From the NCBI RefSeq assembly GCF_000184745.1, contig NC_014931.1, positions 6,324,001 through 6,388,000 on the forward strand: a stretch of DNA of 64,000 bases, in the 5' to 3' direction. A program made the position numbers and the translations under genes. A model generated the notes under the pieces. That model searched no databases. It worked only from the letters and a program-made list of their open reading frames with translations, and had not been told where the DNA came from. The DNA comes from Variovorax paradoxus EPS (GTDB lineage: Bacteria > Pseudomonadota > Gammaproteobacteria > Burkholderiales > Burkholderiaceae_C). Position 1 is the stretch's first letter; every line of letters starts with the position of its first letter. Of this stretch, positions 36,150-44,731 are shown in pieces.

Positions 36150-37775
36150 ATGCCACCGATAACGACCGAAGAGACACCCCTGCCGCCCACGCGGCCGCAA
36201 CCCTCGAAGTTCGCGGCCCTCGAGCCGCTGAAGCTCCCCGTGTTCCGCATGCTATGGAGCACCTGGCTCATCGCCAACATCTGCATGTGGATGAACGATG
36301 TGGCGGCGGCGTGGATGATGACCTCGCTGACCACCTCGCCGATCTGGGTCGCGCTGGTGCAGTCGGCCTCCACGCTGCCCGTCTTCCTGCTGGGCCTTCC
36401 GAGCGGCGCGCTGGCCGACATCCTCGATCGCCGGCGCTGGCTCGTGGCCACGCAGTTCTGGCTGGCCGGCACGGCCATCGTGCTGTGCGCGGCACTGGCG
36501 CTCGATTTGATGACCGCGCCGCTGCTGCTCGCGCTCACCTTCGCCAACGGCATCGGCCTGGCGCTGCGCTGGCCGGTGTTCTCGGCCATCGTGCCGGAGC
36601 TCGTCCCGCGCCCGCAGCTGCCGGCGGCGCTCGGCCTGAACGGCATCGCGATGAACGCCTCGCGCATCATCGGCCCGCTCACGGCCGGCATGCTGATCGC
36701 GAGCGCGGGGACCATCTGGGTGTTCGCGCTCAACGCGGTGCTGTCGGTGGCGTCGGGCTTCGTGGTGCTGCGCTGGCGACGCGAGCACACGCCCAATCCG
36801 CTGGGGCGCGAGAAGCTCATCAGCGCGATGCGCGTGGGCGTGCAGTTCGTGCGGCAGTCGCAGCGCATGCGCGCGGTGTTGACGCGCATCTCGATCTTCT
36901 TCTTCCACTCGACGGCGCTGCTCGCGCTGCTGCCGCTGCTCGCTCGCAACTTGAAAGGCGGCGATGCGGGCACCTTCACGCTGCTGCTGGCCGCGATGGG
37001 CTCGGGCGCGATCGTCGCGGTGCTGTTCCTGCCGCGGCTGCGCCAGGCGCTCGGGCGCGACCAGCTGGTGCTGCGCGGCACGCTGCTGCAGTCGGGCGCC
37101 ACGGCGGTGATGGCCTTCGCGCCCAACGCCTGGGTCGCGGTGCCGGCGATGTTCTTCGGCGGCATGGCGTGGATCACGGTGGCCAATTCGCTCTCGGTGT
37201 CGGCGCAGCTCGCGCTGCCCGACTGGGTGCGGGCGCGCGGCATGTCGATGTACCAGATGGCGATCATGGGCGCGAGCGCGATCGGTGCGGCCATCTGGGG
37301 CCAGGTGGCGACCATGACGGCGCTGAACCTGAGCCTGGCGGTGGCCTCGGTGAGCGGCACGCTGCTGATGCTCATCGCCCTGCGCTTCGTGACCGACGTC
37401 ACCGGTGAAGACGACACCAGCCCCGCCGAAGCCGGCTGGGCCGCGGGCCCGCCGGCCGAGGCGCCGCAGGAAGAAGGGCGCGTGGTGATCACGGTCGAGT
37501 ACCTCATCGAGCCGGCGCGCGCCGCCGCCTTCCACATCGTCATGCAGCAGACGCGCCGCGCGCGCCTGAGCCAGGGCGCGATCGGCTGGGAGCTGCTGCA
37601 CGACATCGCGCAGCCCAGCCGCTACGTGGAACAGATCGTCGACGAGTCGTGGACCGACCACCTGCGCCGCTTCAACCGTGCGACAGCCAGCGACATGGTG
37701 CTGCGGGAGCGGCGGCTGGCCTTTCACATCGGCGAAACCTCGCCGGTCGTCACGCGCTACATCGTGCGGCGATGA
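36150..37775 (+). CDS. MFS transporter with C-terminal ABM-like domain
   Basis: A 541-aa transporter of the MFS_3/EntS-like group with 12 predicted membrane segments (residues about 35-420). Signatures are LPSGALADILDRRRW (loop 2-3), NGIAMNASRIIGPLTAGML and LLAAMGSGAIVAVLFLPRL. After the last helix, residues about 450-541 form a soluble alpha-beta domain like antibiotic-biosynthesis monooxygenase (ABM) folds (VVITVEYLIEPARAAAF, WTDHLRRFNRAT). The two-part layout recurs in this transporter group; the tail's role is not known. It is probably an efflux pump for a small molecule. Confidence 0.9.
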   Translation: MPPITTEETPLPPTRPQPSKFAALEPLKLPVFRMLWSTWLIANICMWMNDVAAAWMMTSLTTSPIWVALVQSASTLPVFLLGLPSGALADILDRRRWLVATQFWLAGTAIVLCAALALDLMTAPLLLALTFANGIGLALRWPVFSAIVPELVPRPQLPAALGLNGIAMNASRIIGPLTAGMLIASAGTIWVFALNAVLSVASGFVVLRWRREHTPNPLGREKLISAMRVGVQFVRQSQRMRAVLTRISIFFFHSTALLALLPLLARNLKGGDAGTFTLLLAAMGSGAIVAVLFLPRLRQALGRDQLVLRGTLLQSGATAVMAFAPNAWVAVPAMFFGGMAWITVANSLSVSAQLALPDWVRARGMSMYQMAIMGASAIGAAIWGQVATMTALNLSLAVASVSGTLLMLIALRFVTDVTGEDDTSPAEAGWAAGPPAEAPQEEGRVVITVEYLIEPARAAAFHIVMQQTRRARLSQGAIGWELLHDIAQPSRYVEQIVDESWTDHLRRFNRATASDMVLRERRLAFHIGETSPVVTRYIVRR

Positions 37776-37874
37776 GAGTGCCTGAATTCATCCAGATCGT
37801 CTGATTTGGCGGTCAGGGCAGACCCCTTGCCTGCAAGGGGTGGGTAATTACGGGGGCTACTTTTTTTGACCGAT

Positions 37875-37897
37875 CGGATGATTTAGGCCATCATCCG
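37875..37897. promoter_or_regulatory. Inverted repeat upstream of the creatininase operon
   Basis: CGGATGAT-TTAGGCC-ATCATCCG is a perfect 8-bp inverted repeat ending 26 bp before the ATG at 37924. Its position over a likely promoter or leader suits a repressor operator, for example for a TetR- or GntR-type protein. Just upstream, CCCCTTGC/GCAAGGGG (37823-37840) and a T7 run may end the preceding MFS transcript. Confidence 0.45.
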
Positions 37898-37923
37898 GCC
37901 GTCGCGTCACGAGGTACACCCCG

Positions 37924-38745
37924 ATGAATCCGCCCACACTGCGCAGCCGCTTCTGGTCCGACCTGACCAGCGAAGAGTTCTCCCGCCTCGACCGCGAACG
38001 GCTCATCGCCGTGCTGCCGGTGGGCGCCACCGAGCAGCACGGTCCGCACCTGCCGATGTCGACCGACACCGCCACCATCGACGGCATGGTGCGCGCCACG
38101 CTCCCGCACCTGCCCGACGACCTGCCGGTGCTGTTTCTTCCCACCGTGCCCTACGGCAAGAGCAACGAGCATTCGCGCTACCCGGGCACGCTCACCGTGT
38201 CGGCCAACACGCTGATCTCGCTCTGGAAGGACATCGGCGCGTGCGTCGCCAAGGCCGGCGTGCGCAAGCTGGTGCTCTACAACAGCCACGGCGGCCAGAT
38301 GAGCGTGATGGACATCGTGGCGCGCGACCTGCGCGAAGAGCACGACATGATGGTCGTCGCCGCCAACTGGTACACGCTGGGCCTGCCCGAGGGCCTGTTC
38401 ACCGCGCACGAAGGCAAGCATGGCATCCACGCCGGCGACCTCGAAAGCTCGGTGATGCTGCACCTCACGCCCGACTACGTGCGAAAGGACCAGTTCCAGA
38501 ACTTCAGCTCGATGACCGAGCAGCTGGCCGCAGAAAACAAGTTCCTCTCGATCACGCCCAGCGGCAAGCTCGGCTGGCAGATGCACGACATCAACCCTTC
38601 GGGCGCGGCCGGCGATGCCACGCGCGCAACGGCCGAGAAGGGCGCCGCGGTGCTCGACCACGTGGGCCGCCGCTTCGTCGAACTGCTGCACGAGGTGGAC
38701 CGCTTCCCGCTCTCTCGCCTCGCCAACGAACCTGCCTGGCGCTAG
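37924..38745 (+). CDS. Creatininase-family amidohydrolase
   Basis: A 273-aa protein of the creatininase/MftE family. The metal-binding blocks are intact: VLPVGATEQHGPHLPMSTDT (Glu, His, Asp), GKSNEHSRYPGTLTVS, YNSHGGQMSVMD and HAGDLESSVML (Glu). The family hydrolyses C-N bonds in cyclic or linear amides such as creatinine, N-formamides and 2-amino-5-formylamino intermediates. It is the first gene before an ABC importer, 12 bp away, so it probably acts on the imported compound. The real substrate cannot be fixed from sequence. Confidence 0.92.
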   Translation: MNPPTLRSRFWSDLTSEEFSRLDRERLIAVLPVGATEQHGPHLPMSTDTATIDGMVRATLPHLPDDLPVLFLPTVPYGKSNEHSRYPGTLTVSANTLISLWKDIGACVAKAGVRKLVLYNSHGGQMSVMDIVARDLREEHDMMVVAANWYTLGLPEGLFTAHEGKHGIHAGDLESSVMLHLTPDYVRKDQFQNFSSMTEQLAAENKFLSITPSGKLGWQMHDINPSGAAGDATRATAEKGAAVLDHVGRRFVELLHEVDRFPLSRLANEPAWR

Positions 38746-38757
38746 GCTCGCCCCACC

Positions 38758-39561
38758 ATGGAAAGCACCACGCCATCCACCACCCCGCCGCTGGTCAGCC
38801 TGCGCCACGTCAGCAAGCGTTTTGCCAACGGCACGCTCGCGCTGCAGGGCATGACGCTGGACATCGGCGAGCACGACTTCATCAGCTTTCTCGGCCCCTC
38901 GGGCTGCGGCAAGAGCACGGCGTTGCGCCTGATTGCCGGCCTCACGCGGCTCAGCTCAGGCGAGATGCAATGGTCCGGCGCCAATACCGGAAAGACGCAG
39001 AGCGACCGCGACCTGGGCTTCGTGTTCCAGGAGCCCACGCTCATGCCCTGGGCCAAGGTGTTCGACAACGTGTGGCTGCCGCTCAAGCTGGCCGGCCAGA
39101 GCCGCGATGCGGCGGCGCCGGTTGTGCAGCAGGTTCTGGAGATGGTCGGCCTCTCGCGCTTTGCCGACGTGTACCCGCGCGAGCTCTCGGGCGGCATGAA
39201 GATGCGCGTGTCGATCGCGCGTGCGCTGGTCACGCACCCGCGCCTGCTGCTGATGGACGAGCCCTTCGCCGCGCTCGATGAAATGACGCGCATCAAGCTC
39301 AACAACGACCTGCTCGCCATCTGGCGCGAGCACCGTTTCTCGGTGGTGTTCGTCACGCACAGCGTGTACGAGTCGGTGTATCTCTCGAACCGCATCGTGG
39401 TGATGGCCGCGCGCCCGGGCCGCGTCATTGACGAGATTCGCATCGAGGAGCCCTATCCGCGCGGCGAGGAATTCCGCACTTCGAGCCGCTACAACGCGCA
39501 CTGCACGGCAGTGTCGCAATCCCTGCACGGAGCCCTGCATGGCGTCGACATCGATCACTGA
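38758..39561 (+). CDS. ABC transporter ATP-binding protein (nitrate/sulfonate/NMT1 type)
   Basis: A 267-aa ABC ATPase of the SsuB/TauB/ThiZ group. Walker A is GPSGCGKST, the Q-loop is VFQEPTLMPW, the signature is ELSGGMKMRVS, Walker B is LLLMDEPFAALDE and the H-loop is FVTHSVYES. It energises import through the permease whose start overlaps its 3' end by 23 bp. It belongs with the receptor at 41846 as a complete importer. Confidence 0.95.
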   Translation: MESTTPSTTPPLVSLRHVSKRFANGTLALQGMTLDIGEHDFISFLGPSGCGKSTALRLIAGLTRLSSGEMQWSGANTGKTQSDRDLGFVFQEPTLMPWAKVFDNVWLPLKLAGQSRDAAAPVVQQVLEMVGLSRFADVYPRELSGGMKMRVSIARALVTHPRLLLMDEPFAALDEMTRIKLNNDLLAIWREHRFSVVFVTHSVYESVYLSNRIVVMAARPGRVIDEIRIEEPYPRGEEFRTSSRYNAHCTAVSQSLHGALHGVDIDH

Positions 39562-40420
39562 ACCCGTGGCCCTCGCGGACGTGGACACGGCGCCCTCCGA
39601 GGCCTCCCTGCGCGCGCATGAAGACAAGTTGCGCCGCCGCGAATCGCTGCTGCGCATCACCGTGCCCGCGGCCATCGTCGTGCTGCTGCTGCTCATCTGG
39701 GAATGGACGGTGCGCGCCAACAACATCCCGCACTACATCCTGCCCGCGCCCTCGCTCATTTTGAAGACGCTGTTCGATAACTGGGACACGCTCTCCAGCG
39801 CGCTGTGGTTCACGGTGAAGCTCACGCTCCTCGCACTGCTGGCGGCCATCGTGGGTGGCGTGCTGCTGGCGATTGCGTTCGCGCTCTTCAAGTGGGTGGA
39901 GATCGGCCTCTTCCCGATCGCGGTGATCCTGCAGGTGACACCGATCATCGCGATTGCGCCGCTGATCCTGATCTACGTCTCGAGCACCACCGCGGCGCTG
40001 CTGCTGTGCGCGTGGATCGTGGCGTTCTTCCCGATCCTGTCGAACACCGTCATCGGCCTCAAGAGCGCCGACAGCAATTTGCGCGACCTGTTCCAGCTCT
40101 ACAAGGCCTCGCCCTGGCAGACCTTCCGCTACCTGCTTGCGCCGAGCGCGCTGCCGTACTTCATGGCGGGCCTGAAGATCGCGGGCGGGCTGAGCCTGAT
40201 CGGCGCCGTGGTGGCGGAGTTCACTGCGGGCACGGCGGGCAAGGAGACGGGTCTCGCCTCGCGCATTCTCGAATCGAGCTTCCGCACCGAGATCCCGATG
40301 ATGTTCGCGGCGCTGCTCCTGGTGTCGTTGCTGGGCATCGTGATCTTCATCGTGTTCGCCGCCCTCTCGCGCATGGTGCTTGGCCACTGGCATGAAAGCG
40401 AAATGCGCCGTGAACGCTAG
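39539..40420 (+). CDS. ABC transporter permease (SsuC/TauC/NMT1 type)
   Basis: A 293-aa inner-membrane permease with about six hydrophobic segments. The first is VPAAIVVLLLLIWEWTV, and the EAA-like cytoplasmic loop reads LFQLYKASPWQTFRYLLAPS, followed by FMAGLKIAGGLSLIGAVVAE. The start MASTSITEPVALADVD at 39539 lies inside the ATPase gene. A longer in-frame reading from 39428 translates the ATPase gene out of frame and is rejected. It partners the ATPase and the NMT1-like receptor. Confidence 0.93.
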   Translation: MASTSITEPVALADVDTAPSEASLRAHEDKLRRRESLLRITVPAAIVVLLLLIWEWTVRANNIPHYILPAPSLILKTLFDNWDTLSSALWFTVKLTLLALLAAIVGGVLLAIAFALFKWVEIGLFPIAVILQVTPIIAIAPLILIYVSSTTAALLLCAWIVAFFPILSNTVIGLKSADSNLRDLFQLYKASPWQTFRYLLAPSALPYFMAGLKIAGGLSLIGAVVAEFTAGTAGKETGLASRILESSFRTEIPMMFAALLLVSLLGIVIFIVFAALSRMVLGHWHESEMRRER

Positions 40421-40424
40421 GCCG

Positions 40425-41789
40425 ATGCACACGGTCATCGACTGGGACGCGGTCCGCGAAGACCTGCGCGGACTGAACCTCGTCACCGCGCCGAGCCAGA
40501 GAAAGCAGCTGTCGAAAGACTTCTACTGGTACAGCCCCATCCTCACCGCACAGCTCGCGGGCTGCGTGGCCGACCTCGTGGTGAAGGTCAGCACCGAGGA
40601 CGACGTGCGACAGGCAGCAGCAGTCGCCGCGAAGTGGAAGCTGCCGCTTACCGTGCGCGCGGGCGGCACCGGCAACTACGGCCAGTGCGTGCCGCTGGAG
40701 GGCGGCATCGTGCTCGACGTGACGCAGATGTGCCGCGTGCTCGACATCCAGGACGGTCGCATGCGCGTGGAAGCCGGCGCGCGCATGCACGACATCGACC
40801 TCGCCGCGCGCGAGACCGGGCAGGCGCTGCGCATGTGGCCCTCGACCTGGCATGTGGCCAGCATCGGCGGCTTCATCGCGGGCGGCTTCGGCGGCATCGG
40901 ATCGTTTCGCCACGGCATCCTGCGCGACCCGGGCAACCTGCTGCGCGCGCGCGTGATGACGGTGGAGCGCGAGCCGCGCGTCATCGAACTCGTGGGCGAC
41001 GAGATCCAGCAGGTGCATCACGCCTACGGAACCAACGGCGTGATCCTCGATGTCGAAGTGGCCCTGAGCCCGGCGGTCGAATGGGTGCACTGCACGGTGC
41101 TCTTCGAGACGTACCGCGGCGCGCTCGACTTCGGCATCGCAGCGCAAGCGCCGACGCTCGACATCTTTTTGCTCTCCACCGTGGAGGCCCGCTTCTCGCC
41201 GTACTACACGGCAATGCGCGACCGCTTCCCGATCGACCGGCATGCAGTCTTCACCATGGTCTCGCCCGAGTCGATGGCCGAGTTCCGCGCGCTCGCCGAT
41301 GCGCACGGCGGCATGATCTCCGTCGCCGGCACCGAGGCCGAACTGCTCGCCGACGGCCTGCCGCCCGCCTACGAGTGCGCGTTCAACCACACGACGCTGC
41401 AAGCGCTGAAGGCCGACCGCGGCTGGACCTACCTGCAGGTCGCGTATGCGCAGCCCTTTGATCCTTCGGTGGTCGAACGACACCTGCAAATCTTCGGCGA
41501 CGACGTGCTGCAGCACCAGGACTTCGCGCGCGCGGGCGGCGAGTGCGGCACCTTCGGCATCCTGCTCGTGCGCTGGAAGGGCGAGGCGCATCAGTACGAG
41601 GTGATCCGCGAGATCGAGTCGCAGGGCGGCTGCCAGATCTTCAACCCGCATGTGGTCACCATCGAAGACGGCGGCATGAAGACCATCGACACGCAGCAGA
41701 TCGAATTCAAGAAGCGCAGCGACCCGATGGGTTTGATGAACCCCGGAAAAACGCGCGGCTGGACGCCCGAGATGGCCGTCGAACGCTGA
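40425..41789 (+). CDS. FAD-binding (PCMH-type) oxidase
   Basis: A 454-aa flavoprotein of the vanillyl-alcohol-oxidase/PCMH superfamily. The FAD domain is visible as LPLTVRAGGTGNYGQCVPLE (about 75-95), then MRVEAGARMHDID and the block IGGFIAGGFGGIGSFRHG. C-terminal residues NPHVVTIEDGG are substrate-domain-like. The start at 40425 is 4 bp after the permease stop; 40392 is an alternative. It is inserted between the permease and receptor genes of an ABC importer, so it probably oxidises the imported molecule. This is an unusual place for such an enzyme. Confidence 0.87.
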   Translation: MHTVIDWDAVREDLRGLNLVTAPSQRKQLSKDFYWYSPILTAQLAGCVADLVVKVSTEDDVRQAAAVAAKWKLPLTVRAGGTGNYGQCVPLEGGIVLDVTQMCRVLDIQDGRMRVEAGARMHDIDLAARETGQALRMWPSTWHVASIGGFIAGGFGGIGSFRHGILRDPGNLLRARVMTVEREPRVIELVGDEIQQVHHAYGTNGVILDVEVALSPAVEWVHCTVLFETYRGALDFGIAAQAPTLDIFLLSTVEARFSPYYTAMRDRFPIDRHAVFTMVSPESMAEFRALADAHGGMISVAGTEAELLADGLPPAYECAFNHTTLQALKADRGWTYLQVAYAQPFDPSVVERHLQIFGDDVLQHQDFARAGGECGTFGILLVRWKGEAHQYEVIREIESQGGCQIFNPHVVTIEDGGMKTIDTQQIEFKKRSDPMGLMNPGKTRGWTPEMAVER

Positions 41790-41845
41790 AAAGATTTAGT
41801 CTCCGCATCCCGTACTTTCCAAAACCTCCACAGGAGTTCGTCCCC

Positions 41846-42874
41846 ATGCGCATCCCCGCTTTCCACCTCCGCCCGCTGGCCTTCGGCCTGGCGCTGACAG
41901 CAGCCGCCTTCGCCGTGCAGGCGCAGGAAAAAGTGGTGTTCGCCACCAACTGGAAAGCGCAGGCCGGCCACGGCGGCTTCTACCAGGCGCTGGTGGATGG
42001 CACCTACAAGAAGTACGGCCTCGATGTCGACATCCAGCAGGGCGGCCCGATGGTCAACAACCGGCCGATGCTGCCGGCCGGCAAGGTCGATTTCCTCATG
42101 ACCGGCAACCTGCTGCAGTCCTTCGACAACGTGAAGAACGGCGTGCCCACGGTGGTGGTCGCGGCCTTCTTCCAGAAGGACCCGCAGGCCATGTTCGCGC
42201 ACCCGGGCCAGGGCTTCGACACCTTCAAGGACATGACCAAGGCGCCCGTCGCCTTCATCGGCAAGGACGGCCAGTTCAGCTTCTGGCAGTGGATGAAGTC
42301 GGAGCACGGCTTCAAGGATTCGCAGCTCAAGCCCTACACCTTCAACGTCGGCCCGTTCCTCGCGGACAAGAAGTCGATCCAGCAGGGCTATGCGATTTCG
42401 GAGCCGCTGTCGATCAAGGCGCAGGCCGGGTTCGATCCGGTGGTGCAACTGCTGGCGGACAACGGCTTCTCGACCTACTCGACCACCATCGAGACGCGCG
42501 CGGACCTCATCAAGACCAAGCCCGAGACGGTGCGCAAGTTCGTCGAGGCCTCGATCATCGGCTGGAACAACTACCTCTACGGCGACAACAAGGCCGCCAA
42601 CGAGATGATCGCCAAGATCAACCCCGACTCGCCTGTGGCCGCGTTGCAGGGCTCCATCGAGCTGATCAAGAAGATGGGCATCGTGGACAGCGGCGAATCG
42701 CTCACCAAGGGCATCGGCACGATGGACGAAGCCCGCGTGAAGGACTTCTACGACAAGATGGTCAAGGCCGGTCTCTACAAGGCGGGCGAGGTGGATCTGT
42801 CGAAGGTCGTGACCACGCAGTTCGTGAACAAGGGCGTCGGTGTCGACGTTCGCAAGAAGCTCACCGGCAAGTAA
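41846..42874 (+). CDS. NMT1/THI5-like ABC substrate-binding protein
   Basis: A 342-aa periplasmic receptor. The signal peptide ends near FAVQAQ (residue 26). The mature part starts VVFATNWKAQAGHGGFYQAL, the NMT1/ThiY-like pattern, followed by YGLDVDIQQGGPM and VDFLMTGNLLQSF. CAGGAG precedes the ATG at 41846. The group takes up pyrimidine-like, sulfonate or other N-heterocyclic solutes. It completes the importer with the genes at 38758 and 39539. The nearby FAD oxidase, creatininase-like amidase and RutR-like regulator point towards an N-heterocycle, but that is inference. Confidence 0.92.
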   Translation: MRIPAFHLRPLAFGLALTAAAFAVQAQEKVVFATNWKAQAGHGGFYQALVDGTYKKYGLDVDIQQGGPMVNNRPMLPAGKVDFLMTGNLLQSFDNVKNGVPTVVVAAFFQKDPQAMFAHPGQGFDTFKDMTKAPVAFIGKDGQFSFWQWMKSEHGFKDSQLKPYTFNVGPFLADKKSIQQGYAISEPLSIKAQAGFDPVVQLLADNGFSTYSTTIETRADLIKTKPETVRKFVEASIIGWNNYLYGDNKAANEMIAKINPDSPVAALQGSIELIKKMGIVDSGESLTKGIGTMDEARVKDFYDKMVKAGLYKAGEVDLSKVVTTQFVNKGVGVDVRKKLTGK

Positions 42875-42918
42875 TTCGTTTCGTTGTTTTTTCCCGTGGG
42901 TCGCGCGGGGCTTGCGCC

Positions 42919-42988
42919 GGGGTCAGATGCCGGCGCCTGGGTTGCCATAAGGCACCGCGCGCCCTTTTGTTCCTTGGGCTCTGACCCC
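42919..42988. repeat. Palindromic repeat (GGGGTCAGA ... TCTGACCCC)
   Basis: Perfect 9-bp arms GGGGTCAGA (42919-42927) and TCTGACCCC (42980-42988) flank a 52-bp GC-rich centre with minor internal symmetry, between the ABC receptor and the quinone reductase gene. It looks like an intergenic palindromic repeat of the type scattered in Comamonadaceae. I cannot count copies elsewhere. Confidence 0.45.
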
Positions 42989-43018
42989 GTCTCGCCGACA
43001 GGCGATGCGGCCCTCCAC

Positions 43019-43609
43019 ATGAAAACGCTAGTCGTCCACTGCCATCCGAACCCTGACAGCTTCAACCACGCGCTCTACCGCACCGCGCTCGAAGCGCTCG
43101 AACAGCGGCATACCGTCCGAGCCATCGACCTCTACGCCGAGGGCTTCGACCCGACGCTCACCCGCGAAGAGCGCATCGCCTACATCGACAACCCCGACCT
43201 CATCCGCGAACGTGTGAAGCCACATGTCGAAGCGCTGCTGTGGGCCGAGCACCTGGTGTTCGTGTTCCCCATCTGGTTCTATGGGCCGCCGTCCATGCTC
43301 AAGGGCTGGCTGGAGCGGGTCTGGCTGCCGGGCGTGGCCTTCCTGCCGGCCGAGCGCAAGGGCCAGCTCACGAAGTCGGGCATGCGCCACATCCGGCGGC
43401 TCACGGTGGTGACCACGGGCGGCTCGCCGCGCTGGTTCCTGAAGGTGATCGGCGACCCCTGCCGGCGGCTGTTCACGCGGGGCCTGCGCGCGCTGTTCGC
43501 GTGGCGCTGCAAGGTGACGTGGCTGCAGCTGCACGACATGAACGCCGTCACCGAGCGCGACCGCACGCATTTCATCGAGCGCGTTTCGCGGACGTTGCAA
43601 GCGCTCTAG
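43019..43609 (+). CDS. NAD(P)H oxidoreductase, flavodoxin-like fold
   Basis: A 196-aa flavoprotein of the NQO1/KefF/YwrO/MdaB group. The FMN/FAD phosphate loop is VVHCHPNPDSFNHAL, and the second hallmark is FVFPIWFYGPPSMLKGWLER. The product probably reduces quinones or similar compounds by two electrons. The start at 43019 begins the family N-terminus; a reading from 42884 is spurious. It lies downstream of the importer block but behind a palindromic repeat, so co-transcription is not certain. Confidence 0.9.
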   Translation: MKTLVVHCHPNPDSFNHALYRTALEALEQRHTVRAIDLYAEGFDPTLTREERIAYIDNPDLIRERVKPHVEALLWAEHLVFVFPIWFYGPPSMLKGWLERVWLPGVAFLPAERKGQLTKSGMRHIRRLTVVTTGGSPRWFLKVIGDPCRRLFTRGLRALFAWRCKVTWLQLHDMNAVTERDRTHFIERVSRTLQAL

Positions 43610-43647
43610 AAAAATTCGATCCGAGCGAGAGCAACAAATGCCAACCA

Positions 43648-43717
43648 CCGTTCGGGCTGAGCTTGTCGAAGCCTGCGTCCATTGGGCACAACCCTTCGAC
43701 AAGCTCAGGGCGAACGG
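43648..43717. repeat. REP-like palindrome, same family as the array at 45445
   Basis: 24-bp arms (43648-43671 and 43694-43717; core CTGAGCTTGTCGAAG / CTTCGACAAGCTCAG) match as an inverted repeat at 22 of 24 positions around a 22-bp loop. The arms are nearly the same as those of the tandem units at 45445-45997. It fills the gap between the quinone reductase and the VanB-type reductase genes. Confidence 0.85.
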
Positions 43718-43771
43718 CGGGAAGGTTCAGGGCGAGAGGAATCGCTCAATGAACATAGAAAGGAAAACACC

Positions 43772-44731
43772 ATGAGCCTCGAACGCACGCTGACCGTCCG
43801 CGTCGAACGCATCTCGCGCGAGACACCGGAGATCCTGGCCTTCGAGCTGGCGCATCCGTGGGGACGCGCGCTGCCGGGGTACGAGGCCGGCGCGCACATC
43901 GATGTGCACATGCCGGGCGGGTTCTCGCGGCAGTACTCGCTGGCGCGGGCGCCTTCGAATGCGCCGTCTTATGTGATCGGGGTGAAGCGCGAGCTTGCGA
44001 GCCGCGGCGGATCGGCCTCGATGCACGAGCGCGTGCGCGAGGGCGACCTGATCGCGATCAGCACGCCGCGCAACACCTTCCCGCTGCGCGAAGAGGCCGC
44101 GCATCACCTGCTGATGGCCGGTGGCATCGGCATGACGCCGCTGCTCGCGATGGCGCAGGCGCTCGCGGCGCGCGGCGCATCGTTCACGCTGTGCGTGTTC
44201 GCGCGCAGCGAAGAGCACCTGGCGTTTTCCGATGCGCTGCGCGACCCCGCGCTCGCGCCGCATCTGCGCCTGCACCTCGACCAGGGCGATGCCTCGCAAC
44301 GCATCGACCTGCAGGCATTGCTGGCCGATCGCGCGCCCGACACGCACCTCTACGTTTGCGGCCCCGGCGGCTTCATGAAGGCGGTGCGCGATGCGGCCGC
44401 GCACTGGCCCGAAGACGCGCTGCACACCGAGTACTTTGCCGCACCGACCGATGCCAACACCACCACCGGCCTGCCCTTTACGCTGAAGCTCGCGCAGCGC
44501 GGCATCACGGTGCCGGTCGCGGCGGACCAGACGGCCGTCGATGCGCTGCATGAAGTGGGCATCGACATCCCCGTGTCCTGCCAGCAGGGCCTGTGCGGCA
44601 CCTGCGTGGTCGAGGGCGACGGAGAGGCCGCCGAGCACCGCGACTTCTGCCTCACCGGCACCGAGCGGCGCAGTAAGGTGGCGCTGTGCTGCTCGCGCGC
44701 CAAGGGCCTTGAACTGGTGTTGCAGTTGTGA
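43772..44731 (+). CDS. PDR/VanB-type oxygenase reductase component
   Basis: A 319-aa class IA reductase. A flavin domain (about 1-100, SRQYSLARAPSN) is followed by an NAD domain (LLMAGGIGMTPLLAMAQ, then LYVCGPGGFMKAV) and a C-terminal plant-type [2Fe-2S] domain with Cys ligands in PVSCQQGLCGTCVVEG and a further Cys in HRDFCLTG. It passes electrons from NAD(P)H to a Rieske oxygenase of the vanillate/phthalate type. No oxygenase subunit is in this window. Its stop overlaps the GTG of a TetR regulator. Confidence 0.92.
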   Translation: MSLERTLTVRVERISRETPEILAFELAHPWGRALPGYEAGAHIDVHMPGGFSRQYSLARAPSNAPSYVIGVKRELASRGGSASMHERVREGDLIAISTPRNTFPLREEAAHHLLMAGGIGMTPLLAMAQALAARGASFTLCVFARSEEHLAFSDALRDPALAPHLRLHLDQGDASQRIDLQALLADRAPDTHLYVCGPGGFMKAVRDAAAHWPEDALHTEYFAAPTDANTTTGLPFTLKLAQRGITVPVAADQTAVDALHEVGIDIPVSCQQGLCGTCVVEGDGEAAEHRDFCLTGTERRSKVALCCSRAKGLELVLQL

